Shown one piece after another: positions 24,985-35,999 of a stretch of 64,000 nucleotides of DNA. Position numbers and translations under genes: made by a program. Each line of letters starts with the position of its first letter. Positions within the stretch are counted from its first letter, which is position 1. The notes below the pieces were generated by a model. The model made no database searches, was not told where the DNA came from, and saw only the letters and a program-made list of their open reading frames with translations. Origin of the DNA: Dugong dugon (taxonomy: Eukaryota; Chordata; Mammalia; Sirenia; Dugongidae); contig CM057465.1 of the NCBI GenBank assembly GCA_030035585.1, positions 28,166,001 to 28,230,000 of the forward strand. The letters are read 5' to 3'.

Positions 24985-25235
24985 TGTGGAACTGTTAAGA
25001 CTGTAGAAGTTGGAGCTGGACTGCCTGGGGACCTAATTCCAGATTTATCATTTACCACAGGAGTAACCCCAGGCAAATTATTTAAGTAATTTGTACCTCA
25101 GTTTCCCTATCTATAAATGGAGAATAACTATACTACTACTTTATAGGATTATTATGACAATTAAATGAAGTAATATATTAACAGCACTTAGAAAGCTGCA
25201 TAGGAAGTGCTGCGTAAGTGTTCGTTAATATTATT
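24985..25235 (+). repeat. MIR SINE
   Basis: Near full-length order: ttggagctggactgcctgggg, aggcaaattatttaagtaatttgtacctcagtttcc, ggattattatgacaattaaatg. Confidence 0.75.
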
Positions 25236-25287
25236 TTTTTCGCACCCTAACTTCTCCTTTTTGTCTACCCTCATGTTCCAACCCTCC

Positions 25288-25762
25288 CTTTTTTTTTATT
25301 GAGATGATATTCACATAACATAAAACTAACCATTTTAAAGTGAAAATTTCAGTGGCATTTAGTACATTCACAACGTTCTGCAACAACCACCTCTATCTAG
25401 TTCTGAAAGATTTTCATCATCCCAAAAGGAAACCCTGTACCCATTAAGCAATTACTCCCCATATCTGCTTCCCATCAGCCTCTGGAAAATACCAGTCTGT
25501 TTTCTGTCTCTATGGATTTAGCCATTTTGGATATTTCATATAGATGGAATCATATAATATACAGCATTTTGTGTCTAGCTTCTTTCACTTAACATGTTTT
25601 TGAGGTTCATCGATGTTGTAGCATGTATCAGTACTTCATTCTTATTTGTGGCTGAATAATATTCTATTGTATGTATATACCACAATTTATTTATCCATGT
25701 ATCCATTGATGAACATTTTGGTCTACGCCTTTTTATTACCCTTTGGTTGCCACCCTTCTCCA
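25288..25762 (-). mobile_element. Old L1 (L1M-type) 3' end, antisense
   Basis: Carries the mammalian-wide L1 tail signature: ttattgagatgatattcacataacataaa, ttcagtggcatttagtacattcacaa, and ggctgaataatattctattgtatg. Confidence 0.8.
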
Positions 25763-25815
25763 CTTTCCTTGGCCAAAGCTTTTTTTAATCTCTGACTTCT
25801 TTCTGGCTTTTATAC

Positions 25816-26314
25816 TGTGTTAGTTATCTATTGCTGTGTAACAAATTATCCCCAAATTTAGCAGCTTAAAAGAAAACATTTACTATCTCACATAGTTTCT
25901 GATGGTCAGGAACTGGGGAGGAATTTAGCTGGATGATTATGAATTAGGATTTCTTGAGAAGCTGGAGTCAAAGTATTGGTCAAGGATTCTTGACTGGGGC
26001 TGAAGAATCTACCTTTAATATGCTCACTCACATGGCTGTTGGCAGGAGGCTTCAGTTTGTCTCCTTGTTGATCTCCCCACTGGGCTGCCTGAGTATTCTC
26101 AAGACATGGCAGATGATTTCCCTAGATCAAGTGATCCAAAAGAGAGAGCAAGGCAGCATATGCAATGCCCATCTCTTCACAAAGACCATCACTCCTGCTG
26201 TATTCTCTTGGTCTCCCAGACCAAGCCTGATACAATGTGGGAGGGGACTATACAAGAGTATGAACACCAGCAGGTGGAGTTCATTGGTGGCCATCTTGGA
26301 CGTGGGCTACCACA
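25816..26314 (-). repeat. Ancient ERVL-type LTR-like repeat
   Basis: Starts tgtgttagttatctattgctgtgtaacaaa and ends taccaca (TG...CA), about 500 bp. The order matches a common mammalian LTR whose name I cannot fix. Includes gctcactcacatggctgttggcaggaggc. Confidence 0.6.
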
Positions 26315-26404
26315 TGCACTTAACTTATTTTTTCCATTTTATTTCTTCAAGACTCTCCAGAGAGTGCTAGTGCATTATCTGCAGAACTAGTCCCTGCGAA
26401 AGCA

Positions 26405-26665
26405 GAGGTAGCATGGTATAGTAGAACATATGGTCGAATGTATAGGCTTTGGAGCTAGACAGAACCTGGTTTGAATTCCTGTTCCACCACTTACAAGTTC
26501 TGTGACTATGGGCAGTGACCTTGTCTCTTTTGAATTTCTGTGCCCTCACCTTAAAATGGGGACAATACCTTGCATGGTTGGGAGGATTAACAATGATCAC
26601 AGGGCCCAGAATGCTGACTGGCACAAGGAGGTGTTGATATCAGTGATAAGTATGATTATTCTTGT
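26405..26665 (+). repeat. MIR SINE
   Basis: ggctttggagctagacagaacctggtttgaattcctg, then taaaatggggacaatacc and gggaggattaacaatgatcac. Confidence 0.8.
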
Positions 26666-26867
26666 CATCTGTTAAGCAATGTCAAAGAGAAAAATCTCTG
26701 AGTAAAAGTAAAAGCAAAGAGTTTTGAGGGAAAAACAATTCATGAATTGTGCAGCACAGAGCGAAACCACAATGTGCTCCAAAGCTCAGACAGTGTAGGG
26801 GGTTTTTCACGTACAGTGAAACAAGTACGTGACCACAATCATATCTTGCTTAACATTAGCTATTTCT

Positions 26868-28465
26868 TTTTTTTTTTTTGGTCTATTGTTGTAGTTTAAG
26901 TAAAAGTTTACATTTCAAGTTAGCTTCTCATACAAAAGTCTATACATACATTGTTATGTGACCCTAACTGCTTTCCTTATACTGTGACAGAACACTCCTC
27001 CTTTCCACCCCTGATTTCCCATGTCCATTCAACCAGCTCCTAACTCTCTCTGCCTTCTCATCTCACCTCCGGACAGAAGCTGCCCATTTTGTTTTATGTA
27101 TCTACTTGAGCTAAGAAGCACACTCTTCAGGAGTATCGTTTTATGTCCCACAGTCCAGTCCAATCTTGGTCTGAAGAGTTGGCCTTGGGAATTGTTTTAG
27201 TTCTGGGTTGACAGAGAGTCCGGGGGCCATGCTTTCCAGGGTTCCTCCAGTCTCAGTCAGACCTTTAAGTCTGGTCTTTTTATTAGAATTTCACTTCTGC
27301 ACCTCACCCTTCCCCTGCTCCATCAGGGACTCTTTGTTGTGTTCCCTATCAGGGCAGTCATTGTTGGTAGCCTGGCACCGTCTAGTTCTTCTGATCTCAG
27401 GCTGATGAAGTCTCTGGTTTATGTGGCCCTTTCTGTCTTTGGGCTAATACTTTCCTTGTGTCTTTGGTGTTCTTCATTCTTCTTTACTCCAGGTGGCTGG
27501 GACCGATTGATGCATCTTAGATGGCCAGTTGCTAGCTTTTAAGACCCCAGATGCCATTTGCCAAAGAAGGATGCAGAACATTTTCTTAATAAACTTTGTT
27601 ATGCTAATTGACCTAGATGGCCCCTGAAAGCATGGTCCCTAGACCCCTGCCCCTGCTACTCTGTCCCTCAAAGAGTTTTACTGTATTCAGGAAACTTCTT
27701 AGCTTTGGTTTAGTCCAGTTGTGTTGACTTCCCCTATAGTGTGTGCTGTCCTTCCCTTCACCTAAGATAATTCTTGTCTATTATCTAGTTAGTGAATAAC
27801 CCTCACCCTCCCTCCTCACCCTTGTAACCATCAAAGAATATTTTCGTCTGTGTTTAAACCATTTCTTGAGTTCTTATAATAGTGGTCTTATACAAATTCA
27901 CTCAGCATAATGCCCTCCAGATTCTTCCATGTTGTAAGATGTTTCACGGCTTCATCGTTGTTCTTTATCATTGCGTAATATTCCATTGAGTGAATATACC
28001 ATAATTTGTTTATCCATTCATCCATTGATGGGCACCTAGGTTGTGTCCGTCTTTTTGCTATCGTGAACAGCGCTGCAATGAACATGAGTGTGCATATCTA
28101 TTCATGTGGTGTCTCTTATTTCTCTAGGATACATTCCAAGGAGAGGGATTGCTGGATCGTATGGTACTTCTATTTCTAGCTTTTTTAAGGAAGAGCCAAA
28201 TGGATTTCCAAAGTGGTTGTACCATTTTATGTTCCCACCAACAGTGTATAAGTGTTCCAGTCTCTCCACAACCTCTCCAGCATTTATTATTTTGTGTGTT
28301 TTGGATTAATGCTAGCCTTGTTGGGGTGAGATGGTATCTCATTGTAGTTTTGATTTGCATTTCTCTAATGGCTAATGATCATTTCTTCATGTGTCTGTTA
28401 GCTACCTGAATCTCTTTTTTGGTGAAGTGCCTGTTCATATCCTTTGCCCATTTTTTAATTGGTAA
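26868..28465 (-). mobile_element. LINE-1 3' portion, antisense
   Basis: Begins with a T run (reverse of the poly-A tail), then a 3' UTR shared with the copy at 43.4 kb. From about 27.89 kb it carries ORF2 C-terminal sequence (minus ORF 27888-28085 with YIHSMEYYAMIKNN and TWKNLEGIMLSEF). 5'-truncated within ORF2 and frameshifted. Confidence 0.88.
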
Positions 28466-28929
28466 CTATGTTATTTCTGAACCTGACATTTCTTAAGCTC
28501 ATCATGTGCTTTTGTGATACACATCTGTGATAGCATTTTTCCTAGAATTGTCTTGGACCTTCTTCCTGGAACACATCATGCAATGGTCATAAGAACAATT
28601 TCCACATCCTCGAGTAAGCATAACCACATTTTTTTTTCAAAAAGGTATTTTGCAGGAAACAGTGGAAAGTTACAGGGGTCAGAAGCTGCATTCTTAAAGC
28701 AGAAGTTAAACTCATAATCAAAATGGAGTTTGGTTCAGACCTAAGTTCAGCCATCTTTTCATGTCAGGCATCTGAAAATTTGTATTACTCTCACACAGTG
28801 GCTAACAGTTCCTTGCTTCCATATAAGCAATTGTTAAACGCATTTAAAACTAGTAAAGAGTTTTAAGGAGTTTGATCCTTAAGGAGTGAAGGATTAAGGA
28901 ATTTCAGGCTCCATGGTGGGCTAGGCTAT

Positions 28930-29129
28930 AAACCTGTTGCAGTTGAGTCTATTCTGACTCATAGTGACCCTTATAAGACAGAGTAGAACTGCCCCATAGG
29001 ATTTCCAAGGCTGTAAATCTTTACAAAAGCAAACTGCCACACTTTTCTCCCATGGAGGAGCTGGTGGATTCAAACTGCCGACCTTTCAGTTAGCAGCTGA
29101 GGGCTTAACTACGGCTCCACCAAGTCTCC
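28930..29129 (-). mobile_element. AfroSINE (short form), antisense
   Basis: Complete reverse-strand copy: ttctgactcatagtgaccc, agtagaactgccccatagg, caaactgccacac, ccgacctttcagttagcagctgag, ggctccacca. Confidence 0.88.
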
Positions 29130-29449
29130 TTTGGGCTGGGCTATAGGAGGTTTTAAAAAATTGTGTGCATGTGTGTATGTATGTGTGTGTGCATGAACAT
29201 ATGTGTACTTGCATGCCTTTCACTTCTGCATAAATCATTCACATAGCTTGCTTCTTCCATCTGAAAAATTGACCCTCTCCAAGGCCTTCTGAGGCCAGTG
29301 AGTCTCAGTCAGGTTAAGGTTGGAGGGTGCAGGGTGGGGCTGGGCCACATTGGGCCCTGAATGTCTGATGGTAGTAGAAATGTTCATCATTTGTGGACTT
29401 CTCAGTTTGCATATTCAGGTAGTTTTAGCTTCCTTATGTCCAATTCCTG

Positions 29450-29595
29450 CTATGTGGTAGGCACCATGTTGAATGTGTCACTTGTGTTCTCTCATTTAAC
29501 ATCAGAATAAGCCTTTGAGGTAGGTGCCATTATTGTACTCATTTTGAAGGTAGAGAGACATTAAGTAACTTACTAAAGGTGACACAGCTGACAGT
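29450..29595 (+). repeat. MIR/L2-type old repeat
   Basis: gtaggcaccatgttgaatg, tctcatttaacatcagaataagcc, gaggtaggtgccattattgtactc and aggtgacacagctgac form a well-known old mammalian repeat. Confidence 0.6.
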
Positions 29596-29597
29596 GT

Positions 29598-30206
29598 CAC
29601 CTGCATAAACACCAGTTGTTGATGCTTTAATTTCTCTGAAATGGAGCAGTAAATTGAAAAGCAGAACAAAGCCAAGTATTTGTAACACTGGGATCATTTC
29701 CCAGATGACTCAAATGATTTCTGAAGAAGGTCACTTTCTTCAAGAACACCTCTCTTGTACAAGCTAAATATCTTCCTCTGCCTAAGAGGCCACACCTTTT
29801 CTTCTTTTGTTCGGAAGCGGCTGTTGCAGCTTCCTCTTGACATTGGTGGTATCTTATGCAAACTGAAAACAAACAACAGCAACAGAGCTAAATGACTTGG
29901 TGGTTTTAAAAGTTATTCTGCTTTTTACAGAAAACTCATTGCCTTCGAGTAGATTCCAACTCTTAGCAACCCTATGGGACAGAGTAGAACTGCCCACAGG
30001 GCTCCCAAGGCTGTAATCTTTACAGAAGCAGACTGCCACATCTTTCTCCTGCAGAGCGGCTAATGGGTTTGAACCACCAATCTGAAATTTCAGTTAGTAG
30101 CCAAGCATTTAACCATTGTGCCACCAAGGCTCCTTCTCTTTATGTAAGTCTTAGCATATTTGAAATGCACAGTTCTGTGAGTATTTAATACACTAAGGTT
30201 TTATGG
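29598..30206. repeat. Duplicated 0.4-kb unit, copy A (split by a SINE)
   Basis: From ctgcataaacaccagttgttgatgctttaatttctctgaaa to ttgaaatgcacagttctg it aligns with 31757-32154 at roughly 85% by eye. A minus-strand AfroSINE (29930-30135) interrupts this copy only. I do not recognise the family. Confidence 0.8.
29930..30135 (-). mobile_element. AfroSINE (short form), antisense, inside duplicated unit
   Basis: ttgccttcgagtagattccaactc through cagttagtagccaagcatttaaccattgtgcc and aaggctcc. Flanks resemble each other (ttctgctttttacag / ttctctttatgtaag), an eroded TSD. Confidence 0.85.
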
Positions 30207-30219
30207 AGCCAAGACTCAA

Positions 30220-31750
30220 AAACCAGCCCCATCTGACTCCAAGGCTGAGCTGTCTCTTGCAGGTTGCTGGGGACGTCTGCCTGACTCTGGCTGCATAGTA
30301 GAACCATGTCCCAGCCCTGAGTGGCAATTTTGCTCTGCTCTCCCAGGCCCCATGCTCTTCTCCTCCCACTTGAAGCCTGATTCTCATGGGATCTAGAGTG
30401 AATGGAAATAAACACAGCTGTGCTGAGGTTGAAGAGCAATTGCCAGGGATTTGCTGCTATCTGGCTTTTACTAGCCTATTTATTTCTTGATTTTTTGATT
30501 TATAAAATTGCACCCTTTGTGATTCATTTGCTCTGAGTGTAAGTACACAGCTAAACAGAGACTATAAAACAAAACAGCCTCAAATGAGGACTAGCATATT
30601 TGAAAATGGCAATCACCAGCCCAGCAGGCACAGCCAGTTTGGGTGAGTTTGTGAATATTCTACTTTGCTCCATCAGAGAGAGATTTTCTCATTCAACACT
30701 GGGTGGTGAGGATTCTAACCTTCCTTCCCCCATCAAAGCAGAGAAGGACACTTTAGCCACGCTTCTTCCCCTACCCACAGCCCTAAATACCATTTGATAT
30801 CAGTAGGAAGCCTGCTAAACAGAGATTTGATAATGTGATATATATTTCAAGATGCTTGATTAGGTAAGTAAATACTGAATTGCTGTGCCTTGGAATGAAC
30901 ATACTGGACTTCCAAGCCAGCATCTCACTTCTCAGGAGGTCTTCTCAGTTTGCTCTTTCGCTAGATGACTCTGCAGGATTCAGACACAGGTCTGTAAAGA
31001 AGGAAGGAGATGGACAATCAGTGACGGTGTTGGCTCCTGACACTGAGTACAGCTGTGTTTTACCACCCTGCCTCTCACCTAAAAGTGCCCAGTACGGTGC
31101 ACTTTGGAGGCTTCCCCTACGCACAGGTAACCGTAACAATTTAGCTTTCCTTTTGAGCTGGAGGATTACCGACGCTGGGTTTTTCCTAGGAGGCATTTGC
31201 AATTATTGCAACTTGCAGAAAAATAACTGGGTGGCTCCACCTCTCCACCTTTCTAGAAATTTCAGTTGACCTTAGCATTTCTCATTTCATGCGAGGAGAG
31301 GCATGATTTATGGATCCTGCTTGGTTTCAGAATGTAGCTTAAAGGAATACATTACTAACAGGGGTCGTGAGTGCCACATTACCTATTTTTAGATAGGCGA
31401 ATGTTAACTGGAAACATAACAAATAGAAAGTGGAGGAAGAATGGGCGGGAAGGCTATGCTTTCATAACGGAAAGAACTGAACTGAGGGGTTGCAGGTTTT
31501 TATCCTTAATGATGTTTTCTTCATCAGTTTCATTGGCAGATGGTCACCTTGATGAATTGTGGGCTCTATTGTGATGTAGAACTAAGCTTTATTATTATTT
31601 TTCCTTTTCTACCTTTCGAGAAGAGGCACCTTAGAAGGCATATATGTTTTCTCCTCAACTAAGCTAATTTCATCCCATTCCATTATCCTCCATTGATTTG
31701 CTTTCCCGGGTTTTGAATGAAACTGAGATGTATGTGGCTGTTTGGGTACT
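30220..31750 (+). other. Intron 5 segment with no recognised element
   Basis: Holds the longest non-repeat ORF of intron 5 (30880-31269, 129 codons, +). It shows no family motif, and there is an equally open frame on the other strand. No splice-supported gene structure is visible. Confidence 0.45.
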
Positions 31751-31756
31751 TTGTGA

Positions 31757-32154
31757 CTCCTGCATAAACGCCAGTTGTTGATGCTTTAATTTCTCTGAAA
31801 CAGAGCAGTAAATTGAAAAGTAGAACAAAGCCAAATGTTTGTAATACTGGAGTCATCTCCCAGATAACTCGAATGGTTTTTGAAGAAGGTCACTTTCAGG
31901 GTTTCAAGAACGCCTCTGTCATAGAATCTAAATGTCTTTCTCTGCCCAAGAGGCCGTGTCCTTTCTTCTTTTGTTCTGAAGTGGCTGTAGCAACTTCCAC
32001 TTGACATTGGTGGTATCATATACAAGTTGAAAACAACAGCGACAGAATTAAACGACTTGGGTCTTTAAAAAGTTACTCTGCTCTTTACAGAATTCTCAGC
32101 ACATTTGAAATGCGCAGTTCTTTTAACTATTTAAAAGACTTCAGTCTTTATGGA
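31757..32154. repeat. Duplicated 0.4-kb unit, copy B (uninterrupted)
   Basis: Aligns with copy A at 29598-30206 once the SINE is removed. Sequence outside the unit does not match, so this is a dispersed or locally copied module rather than a long segmental duplication. Confidence 0.8.
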
Positions 32155-32624
32155 AGAATCATTTTCATGCCAAATGTTTCTCCCTACCTGAAGTTCAGCT
32201 CAATGGCAGAAAGGAAGTGAGCCTGAGAGTTGCAAAGAAAGACAAAAGGGAAAATTGATTTGGAAAAGGTTTCTCCTTTTCATTCTTTAGACTTGGTGGG
32301 TTTTTTAGATGTGTGTGAATGCCTCAGTAGGATGTTGTCTGATTACAGCATGCTCTCACAGCTTCAGGAAACATTAATGTGGTGTGGCCTGGTATCACTT
32401 ACTGACAAGGACAGCAAATGCACCAAACTCTAACGGGTTTCACAGGGAATGAGGCATGGGTATTTTTACTTTAAGATGATTTCCACAAACATGAAGGATT
32501 AAAATTACTTCTGCAAGTCCTGTCTTGAGAGGTGAATAGATTTATACAGAAGAGCGCTGTTTTGTCATCTCCCAACCCATTCCCAACCTGCAGGGAAGTG
32601 ATTTATTTTTGTACACCTGGAGGA

Positions 32625-32770
32625 AGGAAGCCAACTATATTGAGTGCCTATTATGTATCAGACACTGGCCCACGTGCTTTATAAATGGCACCTCATTTAA
32701 TCCTCACATTGTTGTGTAGCAGTATCATTCCCTCAGTTTCAAATGAGGAAACCAAGGCTAAGCCCCATGC
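32625..32770 (+). repeat. MIR/L2-type old repeat
   Basis: gagtgcctattatgtatcagacactggcc, tcatttaatcctcacattg and aaatgaggaaaccaaggc. Confidence 0.6.
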
Positions 32771-32804
32771 TGGGTGCATATTGGGTTTTCCATACCTACA
32801 CTGA

Positions 32805-32970
32805 GGTGTAGTGGTTAAGAGTGGGGTCTCTAGAGCTAGTCTTCCTGAATCCAAATCCCTGCTATGCCATTTTCTAGCTTTTTGATCTTGGACAAATTAC
32901 TATGTCCATAAGCCTGAGTTTCCTTAGCCATAAAATGGAGATAGTAACAGTCATTTAATCACCCTATAAG
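32805..32970 (+). repeat. MIR SINE
   Basis: gtggttaagagtggggtctctagagc, gatcttggacaaattacta and taaaatggagatagtaacagtc in the MIR order. Confidence 0.75.
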
Positions 32971-32980
32971 GTGAGCATTA

Positions 32981-33191
32981 AGAGTCCCTGGTGGTGGAAA
33001 TGGTTAAGCTCTCAGCTATTAACTGAAACGTTGGCAGTTCAAATCCACCCAGAGGCACCTTGGAAGAAAGTTCTGGCAGTCTACTTCCAAAAGGTCACAG
33101 CCATTGAAAACTGTATGAGCACAGTTCTACTCAAACACACAGGGCGGTCATGAGTCGAAATCGACTGACGGCAACTGGTTTGGTTTTTGAT
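32981..33191 (+). mobile_element. AfroSINE (long form)
   Basis: agagtccctggtggtggaaatgg, B box agttcaaatcc, ggaagaaagttctggcagtc, catgagtcgaaatcgactgacggcaactgg. Confidence 0.88.
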
Positions 33192-33199
33192 TTCAGGTG

Positions 33200-34512
33200 A
33201 GTGTTATTTGATGTAATTCATGTAATATACTATTATATTTATTATATTGCATTTTCCAGTTAAATGGATGAATGAATAAATGCTATCATTAACTTTTGTA
33301 GGGTCATCTGGGGTAACCATATTCCCTCACTCACCACTGAAAAAGGTCAGGACCCAGTTGGTCCCTGTTGGGCTAAGATGCAAGACGTACTGGACTGAAT
33401 TGAGAGCACTTGGAGTTTGTTAATGAGTCCTAGCTCTGAGTCTCTTCAGCCTGGTGTCCTGAGATTGTTGGCTGTCGTTGGTGACTGGGAATTTTAGCTC
33501 AGTTCTGTATTGTGTTCTTTGAGTTCAACCTCCTTGTGTATGTTGAGCATGCACGTATCGATGAATGTTAGACTCGTTGTTGCTGTTGATATTTAATTTC
33601 ATGGCTGTTTTTGCAGATGAAAATTACTTCTCTAGAATGTGAAGAGGGCTTTCTGCAAGGTGAGAAAATGGTGGGAAGCCCTATCCTGTGGAGCACAGGA
33701 CAAATAAAAACAAATAATTTCCAGAAGTTAAATCTTCACTCCCCTCGAGGCTCCCTAGGTGCAGTAGTTTATTTTCATTATGTCTCTTGTAAAGGCAGCA
33801 CCAATATTAACAATGTGAACAAAACAAACTAACGTTTTTGTTTGCTACCATCTGAAAGCTCCTTAGGGCCCATAGACTCATTTGTGAAAATTCATGTGTG
33901 CAAAACTCATTTGCAAAAGCAAATAAAATATGTGATCACAAATGCACTTTACCTGACTGGCCTAGGGGACTGGCTGAAAATGTGTTTGTGCATTTACGTG
34001 TACTCTGTGGCATGGCTTAGCAGACATGGGGCCTCCAATCTCTTCACCAAATAAGCCCCCATCAAGCCACATTAAGATGACTTGTTGGAATAAGTCATCT
34101 TGGTATAACTCAAATGGTTGATAAGTAGCTATATCATTTGTGAAGTTCCTTTTGTGAAAAATAGAATTAAGTTATTGTAACCTGTGGCCTTGAAGATATA
34201 TTTGCAAGTTTAATAATTAAGATGTCCTGCTGCAGGGAAATATCTCTATGTTTAGTCAGATTTGGACTTTCATGTCCCTTTGGGTTTATACATGCTGCTT
34301 TCTTTTCTAATAAAAATTCTGGCTACAAGTGTGACTGGGTAAAGATGTCCAGACAGGTGCCAGGAAACCTGAGCTAAGAACATTAGAAAAGAGAGAAGCT
34401 TAAATGTAAAGTAAGTAGTACATAGGGATAATTGAAAGTTACCAAAAAAATTACCAAAATTTCAGTCTTTAGAGTTTCTTTCTTCATAGCTGTTAAAATA
34501 TATGTGGCAGGG
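33200..34512 (+). other. Intron 5 segment with no recognised mobile element
   Basis: Unique-looking sequence. It contains an exon-like interval at 33617-33659 (see findings) and spurious short ORFs. Confidence 0.4.
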
Positions 34513-34524
34513 ATGAGCTAAAAC

Positions 34525-34574
34525 CCAAACCAAACCCCTCTGCTGTCTAGTTGATTCTGACTTATAGCAAGCCT
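34525..34574 (-). mobile_element. 50-bp 5'-truncated AfroSINE with perfect TSD
   Basis: Only the 3' end remains (ccaaaccaaacccctctgctgtctagttgattctgac...). Flanked by atgagctaaaac at 34513-34524 and 34575-34586. Confidence 0.85.
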
Positions 34575-34674
34575 ATGAGCTAAAACACACATCTCCCTGA
34601 CTTTCTGATATGAAACTATAATTTTTATCAACATTTTAATGTATGACTTGTGTTAGCCGGATTGGTTGATTTAT

Positions 34675-34800
34675 TAATTCAACAAATATTATTTACCGAG
34701 TATCTATATGTTCGAAGCTCTGCTATGGGTACCAGGGATACAGACATGACCAAAACAATCCCTGCCCTCAGGAAGGACACATTCTAATGGAAGGATAGAT
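34675..34800 (+). repeat. Old mammalian LINE/L2-like fragment
   Basis: ttcaacaaatattatttaccgagtatc, taccagggatacagacatgacc, ccctgccctcaggaagg: a common ancient repeat. Confidence 0.5.
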
Positions 34801-35540
34801 TCGGTGGAGTAATATTTTGAATATTTCACTTGTTTTTTTTCCTGGTTATTACTGATCATATTTTATTATAGTTATTGAGTGTCCCTTATGGTTCACATTC
34901 TGAAGTGTAGTTTTATCAAATGCAGGAGTCCCAGACTTTTTTCACAGACTGTCAGAAATCTGTAGAAAAAATAACATTTGCTTACCAGCAAATTTCACTG
35001 GAAATCATCTACACTGTTTAGGATTTTCTTTTTCCTGACTGGTGGCAACATTTTCGTAAAGTCTCAGAGATATAAGCGACCTTCTTGTTGAACAATTATC
35101 CAGTGTATGGCCACCTCTGGAGATACTGGAGGCAGGCAATGCTGTTTCATGACAAGTTGTACCAACCAGCTGAGTGATGTTACAGGTCACTGGCTGTGAG
35201 GATGAGACAGTGTCATCAAGTAGTGATGGAAATTTCTACACACTAGTGTGTCAACTCAGTGGTGAGAAGTGTAACAAATGCTTGGTAACAATGAATAGCA
35301 AATTTTGTGAAAGATGAATTTATTTTTTTAATTGTACTTTAGATAAAGGTTTAGAGAATAGTTTCTCATTAAACAGTACACATATTGTTTTATGACAATG
35401 GTTAACAAACCCATGACATTCTTTTTTTTTATTAGATCAAAGTCAAGGTTATGCTTACAAAAATGTTAGAATAATGCTGATCTTCCTCTCCTATATTCTT
35501 ATGTGCTGTCTTGGATGGGAAGGAAAGGGGATGAATTACA

Positions 35541-35930
35541 CTTGTTGTTGTTGGGTTCTGTCAAGTCAGTTCCAACTCATAATGACCTCATGTAACAGAG
35601 TAGACTCCCACATATGGTTTTCCAGGTTGTAATCTTTATGGAAAACCTGGAAACTCTGGTGGTATAGTGATTCAGAGCTATGGCTGCTAACCAAAATGTC
35701 AGCAGTTCAGATCCACCAGCTGCTCCATGGAAACACTATGGGGCAGTTCTACTCTGTCCTATAGGGTTGTTATGAGTTGAAATTGACTCGACTACAATGA
35801 GTTTTTTTTTTCTTTAAATCCTTACTTAAGCAGATTGCCAGATCTTTCTTCTGTGGAGCTGCTGGGAGAGTTCGAACAGCCAACCTTCCGGTTAGCAGCT
35901 AAGCATGTGATCATTAAACCACCAGGGCTC
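35541..35930 (-). mobile_element. AfroSINE, antisense, interrupted by a second SINE
   Basis: Left part 35541-35642 (ttgttgttgttgggttctgtc to aatctttatgg) and right part 35817-35930 (aatccttacttaagcagattgccagatc to ccaccagggctc) together make one reverse-strand copy, split at the position of consensus aatctttacggaagcag. Confidence 0.85.
35643..35816 (+). mobile_element. AfroSINE (short form) nested in another SINE
   Basis: ggaaactctggtggtatagtg, cagttcagatccaccagctgctcc, ttatgagttgaaattgactcg, then a T run. Flanks aatctttatgga and aatccttactta match at 8 of 12 bases. Confidence 0.85.
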
Positions 35931-35999
35931 ATTCCCTGGAGATTATGCAGAACTGAGGGTGTGCTCATTGAGGAGCACAGCTCAGGTGTCACGTAAGTC

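Noticed and set aside
30880-31269. 129-codon ORF in intron 5
   Set aside because: No recognisable domain, no splice or promoter context, and the opposite strand is open over the same interval.
29627-32025. Paired homologous minus-strand ORFs in the duplicated module as a small gene family
   Set aside because: The frames shift relative to each other, and protein identity is not higher than DNA identity, so there is no sign of selection for coding.
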